Shown: positions 51,486 to 60,927, counted from the first letter of the stretch. The stretch is 64,000 nucleotides of DNA from Streptomyces neyagawaensis (GCF_023516595.1 NZ_JAMGBG010000127.1:1-64000); one strand, 5' to 3'. Numbers and translations: made by a program. The notes: generated from the letters alone by a model not told the origin.

Positions 51486-51766
51486 ACGACGGGCGGGGCA
51501 AGGACCGGCCCGTGCTGGTGGTGGCGCGGGAGCCGGGCGGGACGTTCCTCGCCGTGCAGTTGTCGAGCAAGGGGCACGACGGGGACCGGGAGTGGGTGCC
51601 GATCGGCAGCGGGCCGTGGGACCGTTCGGGGCGGCCGTCCTGGGTGGGCGTGGACCGGGTGCTCCGCCTGCACGAGGCGGGGATGCGGCGGGAGGCGTGC
51701 GCCCTGGACCGGATGCGGTTCAACTCCGTGGTGCACCGGCTGCGGGAACGGTACGGCTGGCGCTAG
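51486..51766 (+). pseudogene. PemK/MazF-like toxin gene, 3' part
   Basis: The frame reads NDGRG, KDRPVLVVAREPGGTFLAVQ, and LSSKGHDGDREWVPIGSGPW and ends VVHRLRERYGWR-stop. RPVLVVA is the conserved PemK/MazF strand. Together with 39924-40088 it restores a protein of about 148 residues. On its own it lacks the N-terminal 55 codons; a GTG at 51512 could give an 84-residue product. Its stop overlaps the convergent PARG-like stop in a shared CTAG. Confidence 0.85.
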
Positions 51767-52629
51767 GGGATCCGGCTCGCGCCGGAGGATCCGGCCGGCG
51801 CTCCCGCGGAGCCGACATGGAACTCGCGTTCGAATGCCGCCCGGATCGTCGCGCCCCTCGTGCGGTCCAGTACGCCGAAGACGACGTGCTCGAAGTGGCC
51901 CTCGAACCGGCCGCCGTCCGTGAGGAGCGTGCGGAACGCGGTCGCCACGTGAGCCGGGTCGTTGCCGAAGACACCGCAGCCCCAGGCGCCCAGGACCAGC
52001 CTGCGGTAGCCGTGCGCCACGGCGGTCTCCAGGACCCGTTCCGCGCGCACGGCCAGGGCGCGCGGCAGTTCACGGGCGCGCTCCGGCGCCGTACGGCGGA
52101 CGACCGACGCGTTCGGGGCGGCGGAGGTCAGGAATCCGGCCGTGTACGGGGCGGGCAGCAGGTCACCGCGGTCGTCACGGAAGACGGGCACGGCCGGTGA
52201 GTGGATGACACGGTCCGTGTAGAACGGGTCGCGGTGGGCGCGGTGGTGGTCGTAGAAGCCGCGGGCCTCGCGGACGCAGACGTACAGGGCGGAGGCCCGG
52301 CAGAGGGCCTCCTCCTGGGCCTGGGCGCCGTTCAGGTAGCCGCCGCCCGGGTTGCGGGCCGAGGCGAAGTTGAGGACGGCTACGGGAGCCGTGCCGGTCA
52401 GACGGCGGGCGGCCTCCAGGCTGCTCTCGCCGGTGACCTCGATCCGAGTCGGCACGGACACGGGGGCGGCCGGTGGGATCACGGGGTCCGGGCCGTACAG
52501 GCGTGTTCCCGAGCGGGCCGCGTCGATCGACGCCGCGAGCGACACCTCGCGGCCGTCCGGTGCGCGGTAGTAGCCCGCCGCGACGATGTCCTCGGTCTCC
52601 CGTGCGATGCCCCGCAGGCGGGCGCTCAT
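51763..52629 (-). CDS. PARG-like protein (TIGR02452 family)
   Basis: This encodes 288 residues of the microbial poly(ADP-ribose) glycohydrolase group. The macrodomain loop is NPGGGYLNGAQAQEEALCRA, with the GGG-X-QEE signature and the catalytic Glu pair. GAWGCGVFGNDP is the second conserved loop. It should remove ADP-ribose chains from proteins or DNA. ATG at 52629 is the likely start though its ribosome-binding site is weak. It converges on the toxin gene remnant with overlapping stops. Confidence 0.88.
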   Translation of the reverse strand: MSARLRGIARETEDIVAAGYYRAPDGREVSLAASIDAARSGTRLYGPDPVIPPAAPVSVPTRIEVTGESSLEAARRLTGTAPVAVLNFASARNPGGGYLNGAQAQEEALCRASALYVCVREARGFYDHHRAHRDPFYTDRVIHSPAVPVFRDDRGDLLPAPYTAGFLTSAAPNASVVRRTAPERARELPRALAVRAERVLETAVAHGYRRLVLGAWGCGVFGNDPAHVATAFRTLLTDGGRFEGHFEHVVFGVLDRTRGATIRAAFEREFHVGSAGAPAGSSGASRIP

Positions 52630-52929
52630 GGCGCCACCCCCGTGCGCGCCATGAACGCCGCCCGTGCGCGCTCCCCCGTCGTGCTCATGGACGCATCCTG
52701 GGCGATGCTGATGGATGACCGCAACGGAGTTTTCCTGGCGTGAATGACCCTCGACGGGTCCGGGAAGAGGTGCCTGAAGTTCCTGGAAACAGAGATCGAC
52801 GATCCGCATTGCGGCGATCTGCACCCTTGTGCGGACCGTCACCCAAGGGTTTGGGTGGGACGAGCACCGCCGGTCCGGCCCTCGCGGCACCGGATCGGCG
52901 ACATGGTGGAATCTCAGGAGGATCCCGAC

Positions 52930-54204
52930 ATGTCAGATTCGGCTAGTGGCTGTACGGAGCAGCGCTCCCTGGTCACCGAGGCGGAGGTGGAGGCCCTCGT
53001 CCGGGGCATCTGCTTCAAGACCGGACCACCCCGCACCCTCGGTGTCGAACTCGAATGGCACGTCCATGAGCTGCGCGATCCGCGGCTCCCCGCGACACCC
53101 GCACGACTCGAAGCGGCCTACGCCGCACTGCGGCCCCTGCCCCTGGCGTCGTCACTGACGATCGAGCCGGGTGGCCAGCTGGAGCTCAGCTCCGCTCCCG
53201 CCGCCTCCCTGATGGAGTGCGTCGGATCCGTCTCCGCCGACCTGGACGCCGTACGCGCGACGCTGCGCGAGGCGGACCTCGGCATCAGCGGCTTCGGCCA
53301 TGATCCCTGGAACCCCCCGACCCGGTTCCTGCGCGAGCCCCGGTACGACGCGATGGAGGTGTACCTCGACCGCTTCGGGCCCGAGGGCCGGTCCATGATG
53401 TGCTCGTCGGCGTCCGTGCAGGTCTGCATCGACGCCGGGTACGAGGAACCGGGCCCCCTCGGCTACCAGCGGCGCTGGTGGCTGACGCACCAGCTCGGCG
53501 CGGTGCTGCTGGCCGCGTTCGCGCACTCCCCGCTGGCGGGCGGCCGGATCACCGGCTGGCGTTCGACACGGCAGTCGCTGTGGGCGGCGATGGACCCGGG
53601 CCGGACGACGGCCCCGGACCTGGACGGCGACCCGCGCGGCGCCTGGGCGCGGCTGGTGCTGGACGCGCCGGTGATGTGCATCCGCGCCGACGAGGGGCCC
53701 TGGGGTGTCCCGGGCGCCATGTCGTTCCGGGAGTGGATCCGGTCCGACACCCCGCCGAGCCGCGCCGATCTCGAGTACCACATGACGACGCTGTTCCCGC
53801 CGGTACGGCCGCGTGGCCATCTGGAACTCCGCATGATCGACGCGCAGCCGGGTGAGGACGGCTGGCTCGTGCCGCTCGCCGTGACGACGGCGCTGTTCGA
53901 GGACCCGGAGGCCACCGAGGTCGCCTACCGGGCGGTCAAGCCCCTGGCCGAGCGGGCCGGTTCCCTGCGGGCGCCGCGCAATCCGCTGTGGGACGCGGCC
54001 GCCCGTTCGGGCCTGGCCGACCCCGAGCTGCGGGAGGCGGCGGCCGTCTGCTTCGCCGCGGCGGCCGAGGCACTGCCACGGCTCGGCGCGAGCACACGGG
54101 TGCTGGACGCCGTGGCGGAGTTCATCGACCGCCAGGTGGCCCGGGGACGCTGTCCCGCCGACGATCTGCTCGACCAGTTGCACGGGAAGGACCTCCCCGC
54201 ATGA
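52930..54204 (+). CDS. egtA: Glutamate-cysteine ligase of ergothioneine synthesis
   Basis: This encodes a 424-residue ATP-dependent gamma-glutamylcysteine synthetase of the EgtA type. LGVELEWHVHEL and LASSLTIEPGGQLELSSAPA are the substrate/metal regions. It makes gamma-Glu-Cys, the thiol donor for EgtB. ATG at 52930 has AGGAGG 8 nt upstream. It is first of the four-gene operon and its stop overlaps egtB (ATGA). The 300 bp upstream holds no other gene. Confidence 0.93.
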   Translation: MSDSASGCTEQRSLVTEAEVEALVRGICFKTGPPRTLGVELEWHVHELRDPRLPATPARLEAAYAALRPLPLASSLTIEPGGQLELSSAPAASLMECVGSVSADLDAVRATLREADLGISGFGHDPWNPPTRFLREPRYDAMEVYLDRFGPEGRSMMCSSASVQVCIDAGYEEPGPLGYQRRWWLTHQLGAVLLAAFAHSPLAGGRITGWRSTRQSLWAAMDPGRTTAPDLDGDPRGAWARLVLDAPVMCIRADEGPWGVPGAMSFREWIRSDTPPSRADLEYHMTTLFPPVRPRGHLELRMIDAQPGEDGWLVPLAVTTALFEDPEATEVAYRAVKPLAERAGSLRAPRNPLWDAAARSGLADPELREAAAVCFAAAAEALPRLGASTRVLDAVAEFIDRQVARGRCPADDLLDQLHGKDLPA

Positions 54205-55547
54205 CCGCGCCCGAGACGCCGGCCCCGACGCACGACGCCGGCCCCGAGATACTGCGGGAGCGCGCGCTGGCGGCGCTGACCACGGCACGCGCCCGCACCG
54301 CGCTCCTCACCTCCGCCGTCGACGAACCCGACCTCACCGCGCAGCACTCGCCGCTGATGTCCCCGCTGGTGTGGGACCTCGCCCACATCGGCAACCAGGA
54401 GGAGCTGTGGCTGCTGCGCAACGTCGCGGGGCGGGAGGCGATACGGCCCGAGATCGACGGGTTGTACGACGCCTTCGAGCATCCGCGTGCCGAGCGGCCC
54501 TCGCTGCCGCTGCTGCCGCCGGAGGAGGCCCGCCGTTACCTCGCCGAGGTACGCGGCCGGGCCCTCGACGTGCTGGAGGACAGCGACTTCCACGGCACCC
54601 GGCTCACCGAGGCGGGCTTCGCCTTCGGCATGATCGCCCAGCACGAACAGCAGCACGACGAGACGATGCTGATCACCCATCAGCTCCGCAGGGGTCCGGC
54701 CGTGCTGTCGGCGCCCGACCCCGGTCCGGCGCCGCTGTTCACGGGGCCGGACGAAGTCCTCGTGCCGGGCGGGGAGTTCATGATGGGCACCTCGACCGAG
54801 CCGTGGGCGCTGGACAACGAGCGGCCCGCGCACCGGCGGGTCGTCCCGCCGTTCCACATCGACACCACCCCGGTGACGAACGGCGCGTACCAGGCGTTCA
54901 TCGCCGACGGCGGCTACGAGGACGAGCGCTGGTGGACGGCGCGCGGCTGGGACCACATCCGCGCGCACGGCATCACCGCGCCGCTGTTCTGGCGGCGTGA
55001 CGGACGGCAGTGGCTGCGGCGGCGCTTCGGCGTCACCGAGGTCGTGCCGGCCGACGAGCCGGTGCTCCACGTGTGCTGGTACGAGGCCGACGCGTACGCC
55101 CGCTGGGCGGGGCGGCGGCTGCCCACGGAGGCCGAGTGGGAGAAGGCCGCCCGTCACGACCCGGTCACCGGGCGCTCCACGCGCTACCCGTGGGGCGACG
55201 CCGACCCGACGCCCGACCAGGCCAACCTGGGCCAGCGCCACCTCCGTCCGGCCCCGGCCGGCAGCTACCCGGAGGGCGCGTCCCCGCTGGGCGTACGGCA
55301 GCTGATCGGCGATGTGTGGGAGTGGACGTCGAGCGACTTCCTGCCGTACCCGGGGTTCACGGCGTTCCCGTACAAGGAGTACTCGGAGGTGTTCTTCGGC
55401 CCCGAGTACAAGGTGCTGCGGGGTGGTTCGTTCGCCGTGGACCAGGTGGCGTGCCGGGGGACGTTCCGCAACTGGGACTATCCGATCCGGCGGCAGATCT
55501 TCAGCGGTTTCCGCACGGCCCGTGACGCGTCCCCGGAGGCCGTCTGA
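54201..55547 (+). CDS. egtB: Hercynine oxygenase / sulfoxide synthase
   Basis: This encodes a 448-residue non-heme iron enzyme that joins gamma-Glu-Cys (or Cys) to hercynine with O2. A DinB-type N-terminal helical domain gives the iron ligands: His in WDLAHIGNQEE and two in AQHEQQHDETM. The C-terminal FGE-sulfatase domain runs from VPGGEFMMGTSTEPWALDNE to LRGGSFAVDQ. It overlaps egtA and egtC by a few bases (ATGA, TGATG), indicating translational coupling. Confidence 0.95.
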   Translation: MTAPETPAPTHDAGPEILRERALAALTTARARTALLTSAVDEPDLTAQHSPLMSPLVWDLAHIGNQEELWLLRNVAGREAIRPEIDGLYDAFEHPRAERPSLPLLPPEEARRYLAEVRGRALDVLEDSDFHGTRLTEAGFAFGMIAQHEQQHDETMLITHQLRRGPAVLSAPDPGPAPLFTGPDEVLVPGGEFMMGTSTEPWALDNERPAHRRVVPPFHIDTTPVTNGAYQAFIADGGYEDERWWTARGWDHIRAHGITAPLFWRRDGRQWLRRRFGVTEVVPADEPVLHVCWYEADAYARWAGRRLPTEAEWEKAARHDPVTGRSTRYPWGDADPTPDQANLGQRHLRPAPAGSYPEGASPLGVRQLIGDVWEWTSSDFLPYPGFTAFPYKEYSEVFFGPEYKVLRGGSFAVDQVACRGTFRNWDYPIRRQIFSGFRTARDASPEAV

Positions 55548-56356
55548 TGTGCCGTCACGTGGCCTACCTGGGGCCGGAGGTGCCGCTGGGCGCGATCCTC
55601 AGCGAGCCCGAGCACAGTCTGTTCCGGCAGTCGTGGGCGCCGCGCAGGCAGCGGTACGGGACGGTCAACGCCGATGGTTTCGGCGTCGGTTGGTACGCGG
55701 ACGGCGACCCGGTCCCGGGCCGCTACCGGCGGGCCGGACCCATCTGGGGCGACCTGTCCTTCACGGATCTCGCCCGGCTGGTCCGCACGGGGGCGCTGCT
55801 CGCCGCCGTACGGGACGCCACCGTGCCCGGCGCGGACCAGGAGGCCGCGGCGGCGCCGTACGCCGGCGGGCCCTGGCTGTTCAGCCACAACGGGGCGGTC
55901 GCCGGGTGGCCCGGGTCCCTGGCGCCGCTGGCCGGCGGGCTGCCCGCCGTGGAGATCCTGTCGATGGAGGCCCGCAACGACTCCGCGTTCGTGTGGGCCC
56001 TGGTCCTGAACCGGCTGCGGGCCGGTGACGAGGAGGGGCAGGCGCTGGCCGACACGGTCCTGGAGGTCGCCCGGGCGGCCCCCGGGTCGCGGCTCAACCT
56101 GCTGCTCACCAGCGGCGACAGCATCATCGCGACGGCCTGGGGCGACACCCTGTGGTACCTCGCCCGGCCCGGTCGCGGCACCGTCGTGGCGTCCGAGCCG
56201 TACGACGACGACCCGCACTGGGTCGAGGTGCCGGACCGCACGCTGCTCGTGGCCGACCGCACGGACGTCCTGCTCACCCCGCTCAAGGAACCGGAGGAAA
56301 CCGGGCGCCCGGGCGCCGGTCCAGTCCCCGCACCACCGAAGGAGTCCCCTGCGTGA
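55547..56356 (+). CDS. egtC: Gamma-glutamyl-hercynylcysteine S-oxide hydrolase
   Basis: This encodes a 269-residue class II glutamine-amidotransferase-fold hydrolase that removes the gamma-glutamyl group. Cys2 (MCRH) is the N-terminal nucleophile after Met removal. NADGFGVGWY and LFSHNGAV complete the active-site pattern. It overlaps egtB (TGATG) and egtD (GTGA). Confidence 0.95.
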   Translation: MCRHVAYLGPEVPLGAILSEPEHSLFRQSWAPRRQRYGTVNADGFGVGWYADGDPVPGRYRRAGPIWGDLSFTDLARLVRTGALLAAVRDATVPGADQEAAAAPYAGGPWLFSHNGAVAGWPGSLAPLAGGLPAVEILSMEARNDSAFVWALVLNRLRAGDEEGQALADTVLEVARAAPGSRLNLLLTSGDSIIATAWGDTLWYLARPGRGTVVASEPYDDDPHWVEVPDRTLLVADRTDVLLTPLKEPEETGRPGAGPVPAPPKESPA

Positions 56357-57315
56357 GCCCGTTCCGCCTCACCCGCACCCTGCCCGAGGACGCCACGGAC
56401 GCGGCCCTGCGCGCCGACGTCCTGAACGGCCTCACCCGCACCCCGAAGACGCTGCCGCCCAAGTGGTTCTACGACGCGCACGGCAGTGAACTGTTCGACC
56501 GGATCACCGAGTTGCCCGAGTACTACCCGACCCGTGCCGAGCGGGAGATCCTGCTCGGCCGGGCGGCGGAGATCGCCGCGGCGAGCGGTGCGCGCGCACT
56601 CGTCGAGCTGGGTTCCGGCTCGTCCGACAAGACGCGGCACCTGCTGGACGCGATGCCCGAGCTGCACACGTACGTCCCGGTGGATGTGAGCGAGAGCGCG
56701 TTGCGGCAGGCCGGCGAGGCGCTGGTCGCCGAGCGGCCGGGGCTGGAGGTGCACGCCCTGATCGCGGACTTCACCGCCGGGATCCGGCTGCCCGAGACCC
56801 CGGGGCCGCGGCTGGTGGCGTTCCTCGGCGGCACGATCGGGAATCTCGTCCCCGAGGAACGGGCCGCGTTCCTGACCTCGGTGCGGGCCCTGCTGGCACC
56901 CGGCGACGCGCTGCTGCTGGGCACGGACCTGGTCAAGGACGAGGCGGTGCTGGTCGCCGCGTACGACGACGCTGCCGGGGTGACGGCCGCGTTCAACAAG
57001 AACGTCCTGTTCGTCATGAACCGTGAGCTGGGGGCGGACTTCGATCCCGGCGCGTTCGACCACGTCGCCCTGTGGGACGCCGAGCGGGAGTGGATCGAGA
57101 TGCGGTTGCGGTCACGGACCGCGCAGACCGTGAAGGTCCCCGCGCTCGATCTCGCGGTCGACTTCGCGGCCGGCGAGGAGCTGCGGACGGAGGTGTCGGC
57201 GAAGTTCCGCAGAGAGGGAGTGACGGCCGAACTGGCCGCGGCGGGGCTGGACCTGACGCATTGGTGGACGGACGAGGAGGGCCGCTTCGCGCTGTCCCTG
57301 AGCGTGGCGGGGTAA
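56353..57315 (+). CDS. egtD: Histidine N-alpha-methyltransferase
   Basis: This encodes a 320-residue SAM-dependent enzyme that trimethylates histidine to hercynine. PPKWFYDAHGSELFDRITEL is the family start, VELGSGSSDKTRHLLDAM binds SAM and FLGGTIGNL is typical. GTG at 56353 overlaps the egtC stop. No egtE (C-S lyase) lies next to it, so another PLP enzyme elsewhere must complete the pathway. Confidence 0.95.
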   Translation: MSPFRLTRTLPEDATDAALRADVLNGLTRTPKTLPPKWFYDAHGSELFDRITELPEYYPTRAEREILLGRAAEIAAASGARALVELGSGSSDKTRHLLDAMPELHTYVPVDVSESALRQAGEALVAERPGLEVHALIADFTAGIRLPETPGPRLVAFLGGTIGNLVPEERAAFLTSVRALLAPGDALLLGTDLVKDEAVLVAAYDDAAGVTAAFNKNVLFVMNRELGADFDPGAFDHVALWDAEREWIEMRLRSRTAQTVKVPALDLAVDFAAGEELRTEVSAKFRREGVTAELAAAGLDLTHWWTDEEGRFALSLSVAG

Positions 57316-57363
57316 CGGGGCAGGGTTCGGCCGCGGGTGAGCGGCGGTTGATGAAGGGCGGGC

Positions 57364-57412
57364 CGCGGGCCCCGTCCCTTCAGGGGCGCGGGGAACCGCG
57401 CGAGAAACCACG
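57364..57412. repeat. Dispersed Streptomyces intergenic repeat after egtD
   Basis: The sequence around CCCTTCAGGGGCGCGGGGAA and CCGCGCGAGAAACCACGG is the reverse of the repeat near 35173-35207 (TCGCGCAGTTCCCCGCGCCC). It is a common intergenic type in this genus and may aid termination. Confidence 0.6.
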
Positions 57413-57559
57413 GCCCACCCGCACCCGCCGAACCACCCGCACCCCCGACCTCTTCCGCGCCCGGCGACAACCGTCTCGCGCGGGAGCGCGACGTGGGGCA
57501 CCGTGGAGGGACGTGTGGCCGTGCCGGCCACGGCGAGAGGTCCCGATAGGAGTAGCCGT

Positions 57560-57775
57560 ATGTCCGACCACGTGTACCGGGTCACCGAGATCGTCGGCAG
57601 CTCGGGCGAGAGCGTCGACCACGCCATCCGCAACGGCATCGCCCGCGCCGCCCAGACCCTGCGCAACCTGGACTGGTTCGAGGTGACGCAGGTCAGGGGG
57701 CACATCGAGAACGGCGAGATCGCGCACTACCAGGTCGGCCTGAAGGTCGGTTTCCGACTCGAGGGTACCGACTGA
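57560..57775 (+). CDS. Dodecin
   Basis: This encodes a 71-residue flavin-storage protein forming dodecamers. MSDHVYRVTEIVGSSGESVD, WFEVTQVRGHIENG and HYQVGLKVGFRLE match the family throughout, and Trp in the LDWFEV segment stacks on flavin. ATG at 57560 has AGGAG 7 nt upstream. It is probably a single-gene unit. Confidence 0.93.
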   Translation: MSDHVYRVTEIVGSSGESVDHAIRNGIARAAQTLRNLDWFEVTQVRGHIENGEIAHYQVGLKVGFRLEGTD

Positions 57776-57810
57776 CCGCTCTCACGTACGACATCCCCGT
57801 CCCGCACCCG

Positions 57811-58299
57811 TCAGGTGCGGCCCTCCCGTTCCTGCGCCACCTTCAGTTCGGCGGAGGCGGCGGCCCAGCGTGCTCGTACGACGGGAAAGCCCGCCCGCTC
57901 CGCGTCCTCGCAGACCAGTTCGTCGTCGTCCACGAGGACGCGGATCTCGCGGGTCCCGGCCAGCTGCCGCAGAGTCTCCAGCTTCGTGCGGCGGGCCGGC
58001 CTCCGGTCGTGGTTCCGCCGCATCCAGATCCGCCCCTCGGGAAGCCCCTGCGCGGCGAGCCAGTCGACGGTGTCGCGCCGACACCGCTCGGGGCGCCCGG
58101 TGAGATACACGACCTCGCACTCCTCGGCGTACCGCAGCGCCAGGTCGATGCCCTCCACCAGCGGCGGATCCTGCGGGGCGGCGGCGAAGAACGCGTCCCA
58201 GTCGCGCGGCTTGCGCTCCAGGTACCGCTGCCGGTGCGCGGTGTCGGCGAGCGTGTTGTCGAGATCGAATACGGCGAGGGGCCTGCTGTCGTCGGTCAC
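57811..58299 (-). CDS. HAD-family phosphatase (polynucleotide-kinase-3'-phosphatase-like)
   Basis: This encodes 162 residues. AVFDLDNTLAD gives the catalytic Asp pair, VVYLTGRPERCR is motif II, RTKLETL supplies the Lys of motif III and VLVDDDELVCED is motif IV. The size and the TGRP motif match the phosphatase group found alone or fused to polynucleotide kinase. GTG at 58299 is preferred; an ATG at 58362 would add 21 residues of no similarity. Confidence 0.83.
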   Translation of the reverse strand: MTDDSRPLAVFDLDNTLADTAHRQRYLERKPRDWDAFFAAAPQDPPLVEGIDLALRYAEECEVVYLTGRPERCRRDTVDWLAAQGLPEGRIWMRRNHDRRPARRTKLETLRQLAGTREIRVLVDDDELVCEDAERAGFPVVRARWAAASAELKVAQEREGRT

Positions 58300-58436
58300 G
58301 GGGTCCACCCTAGGCAGAGCGTTACTCGTGTCGTCCGCCGTCGCTTCACACAAGGCACACAAACCCCTCCCATAGCTTTAAGTTTCAAACGTTAGGCTCG
58401 TCCTCTCTCCCCCCACAACAGCACAGGAGAATCGGT

Positions 58437-59540
58437 GTGCTTGACGGCGAAGTGATCGTGATCGGCGGCGGATACGGGGGCATCCGCCTCGCCAAGCAAC
58501 TGGACGAGTACGCGCGGGTCACCCTGGTGGACCGCAAGGAGGTCTTCTTCCATCGCATCGCCGCTCTGCGCGCCGGTGTACAGGAGGAATGGACGACGAC
58601 GCCCTTCATCCCCTACGACCGGCTGCTGGGCAACGGCCGGGTGATGGTGGGCAAGGCGGTCACCATCGACACCGCCGAGCGGTACGTGAAGCTGGCCACC
58701 GGTGAGCGGCTGCCGTACGACGTGGTGGTCATCGCCACCGGCGCCGACTATCCGGAGCCCGCCCGCTTCCTCGGGACGACCACGGAGGAGGCGGCCAAGA
58801 CGTTCGCGGCGCACCAGGAGAGCATCGCCGCGGCCGAGCATGTGCTCGTCGTGGGCGGCGGTCCCGGTGGCGTGGAGCTCGCGGCGGAGATCCGGCTGGC
58901 CCGGCCCGCCACCCGGGTGACGCTCGCGCACGCGGGGTCGGCGCTGCTCAGCTCGACGGGCAGCAAGTGGGCCGGGCGGCGGGCCCTGGCCTGGCTGGAG
59001 TCGCACGACGTGGAGGTGCGCCTCGACTCGTTCATCTCTCCCGGCGCCGACTTCGGCACGTACCGGGACGGCCGAGGCCGTCTCATCGAGGCGGATCTGT
59101 CGTTCTGGGCGACCGGCACCACCCCGAACACCCTGTGGCTGCGGCTGGCCGGGCACGGCGACTGGCTGAACGCGGCCGGGCATGTGAAGGTCGACCGGAT
59201 GCTGCGGGTCGACGGACGGCTCGACGTGTTCGCGGTGGGTGACGTGAACGACGTCAGCGAGCTGAAGATCTCCCCCGCCGCGATCGCCCAGGCGGACATC
59301 GCCGCGCACAACATCCGCACCTATCTGGGGAGTTCGGGGAAGCACCGCAAGGAACCGCGTCTCTACCGGCCGGTCCAGCGGACCCCGCTGATCGTGCCGT
59401 TCGGACCGGCCGACGGGCTCACCCTGATCCCCGTGCCGGGCGGCGAGACCGCCGTGCTCGGCGGCCGCACCAGCACCCTCGCGAAGGCGAGGACCCTGAT
59501 GACGCCGTACATGCGCAAGCAACTCGGGTACTCCGCCTGA
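58437..59540 (+). CDS. NDH-2/AIF-like NAD(P)H oxidoreductase
   Basis: This encodes 367 residues with two dinucleotide-binding folds: VIVIGGGYGGIRLAKQL for FAD and VLVVGGGPGGVELAAEI for NAD(P)H, with AVGDVNDVSELK as the second FAD motif. It lacks a redox disulfide, like type II NADH dehydrogenases and FSP1. It probably reduces quinones at the membrane. GTG at 58437 has AGGAG 6 nt upstream. It is divergent from the HAD gene. Confidence 0.88.
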   Translation: MLDGEVIVIGGGYGGIRLAKQLDEYARVTLVDRKEVFFHRIAALRAGVQEEWTTTPFIPYDRLLGNGRVMVGKAVTIDTAERYVKLATGERLPYDVVVIATGADYPEPARFLGTTTEEAAKTFAAHQESIAAAEHVLVVGGGPGGVELAAEIRLARPATRVTLAHAGSALLSSTGSKWAGRRALAWLESHDVEVRLDSFISPGADFGTYRDGRGRLIEADLSFWATGTTPNTLWLRLAGHGDWLNAAGHVKVDRMLRVDGRLDVFAVGDVNDVSELKISPAAIAQADIAAHNIRTYLGSSGKHRKEPRLYRPVQRTPLIVPFGPADGLTLIPVPGGETAVLGGRTSTLAKARTLMTPYMRKQLGYSA

Positions 59541-59560
59541 GGTCCCGGCGCGGGCTCCGG

Positions 59561-60259
59561 TCAGCCCGTGCCGGGCGGGGTGTCGGGTACCGGGACAGGG
59601 CGGAGGACCGTCAGCGCGTCCTCCCGGCGTGCCGTCATCACGAAGGGGAACCTGTCGACCTCCAGGCAGAGGTCGAGGTCGTCGGGGTGGTATCCGCCGC
59701 GCAGTCCGGCGGCGAGGTCCGTCGCGGCGCGGGACGTCCTCGCGCGGTGCACGTACGGGGCCGCCTCGACCTCGTCCCCGGCCATGCGTCCGCCGATGTA
59801 CTCGGCGCAGGCCAGGTCCTCGTCGGCGCGGCCCTCCTCGCCGGTGACGACGAAGGTCACCGGGCCGGATGCCCGTGCCCGCAGGTAGCGCGCGGTGGGG
59901 CCGGCCACGACGAAGCTCGCGCAGAGGACCAGCGGGGAGTCCGCGACGGCGAGCGCCCCCACGGTCCCGGCCGTCGTCTTCTGCACCAGCGTGCGACCGG
60001 CGAGGTCGTGCCCGCTGAGCAGAGCGGGCGAGTTGACCGCGTCGAAGCCCTCCGCCGGGGGACCGTCCTTGAGGGCGAGCCACCCCGGGCGGCTCTCCTT
60101 CAGGGCGAGCGCCTCGCTCTCCGTCGCGGCCAGGACGATCCTCTCGACGCCGAGCGAGAAGGCCCGGGCGGCCACGGTGAAGGCGCGGATGACGTCGATG
60201 ACGACCGCGACGCGGGGGACGCCGGTCAACTCCGGGATTCCCACGAAGTGATGATCCAT
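59561..60259 (-). CDS. ComB-like 2-phosphosulfolactate phosphatase family protein
   Basis: This encodes 232 residues of the ComB family. VAVVIDVIRAFTVAARAFSL is the N-terminal signature, LVQKTTAGTVGALAVADSPL the central loop and FVVTGEEGRADEDLACAEYI the C-terminal one. True ComB acts in coenzyme M synthesis; bacterial relatives have unknown phosphatase roles. ATG at 60259 is the likely start because upstream sequence is low-complexity. Confidence 0.82.
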   Translation of the reverse strand: MDHHFVGIPELTGVPRVAVVIDVIRAFTVAARAFSLGVERIVLAATESEALALKESRPGWLALKDGPPAEGFDAVNSPALLSGHDLAGRTLVQKTTAGTVGALAVADSPLVLCASFVVAGPTARYLRARASGPVTFVVTGEEGRADEDLACAEYIGGRMAGDEVEAAPYVHRARTSRAATDLAAGLRGGYHPDDLDLCLEVDRFPFVMTARREDALTVLRPVPVPDTPPGTG

Positions 60260-60408
60260 CGGACCATGATGCCGTGCCCGCCGGGGATGCTCTGCCCGCC
60301 GTCCCTCCATGCCCACCGTGGATGGCATGTCCGCCGTCACCGCCATGCCCGCCTTCGAGGCCGTGTCCGCCGTCGCGGGCGCCGGCCCCGGCTAGGATTT
60401 CGTGCGCT

Positions 60409-60927
60409 TCAGCTGGTGTGCGCCGGCTCGGCGGCCCCCTGCTCCGTCATGTCGTTGGCGTGGGTGAGGAAGTCGTCGACCATCCGATGGAAGAGGCCGG
60501 CGAGCTGCCGGAGTTCCTCGGGCGACCAGTCCGCCAGGGCCATCTGCATGCCGCGGACGCCGGCCTCGCGCACACGGTCGATGGCCTGCTGCCCGGCAGG
60601 GGTGAGTTCGATGCGCTGCGCACGCCGGTCGTCCGGGTCGGGGACGCGGCTGACGTAGCCGGACTTCTGCAGCTGCTGCACCTGGCGGGTGACGTGCGAG
60701 GCCTCGACACCGAGACGGTTGGCCAGCTCCCCCGGGCGCATCGGCTCGGATTCGGCGATCTGCCGCAGGAGCGCCACGGCAGCGCGGTCCAGCGGGACCC
60801 CGGCGAGGCTCATCAGGCGCTCGTGCGCCCGGGCCCGGGTGCTGAGGTAGGTGATGCGGGTGAGGGCACGCTCGATCTCGACCACCTCCGGGGAGGCGGG
60901 GTCGAGGGGCAGCGGTGAGGGAGGCAT
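60409..60927 (-). CDS. MarR-family regulator
   Basis: This encodes a 172-residue winged-HTH protein: ELANRLGVEASHVTRQVQQL is the recognition helix region and DPDDRRAQRIELTPAGQQAI the wing. The operator-like repeat TTAGTTGCCTAA lies 15 bp upstream at 60943-60954. It is divergent from an esterase gene and probably controls it and itself. Confidence 0.92.
   Translation of the reverse strand: MPPSPLPLDPASPEVVEIERALTRITYLSTRARAHERLMSLAGVPLDRAAVALLRQIAESEPMRPGELANRLGVEASHVTRQVQQLQKSGYVSRVPDPDDRRAQRIELTPAGQQAIDRVREAGVRGMQMALADWSPEELRQLAGLFHRMVDDFLTHANDMTEQGAAEPAHTS

Noticed and set aside
52930..57315. Novel natural-product cluster
   Set aside because: The four genes are the well-known ergothioneine operon egtABCD in standard order.
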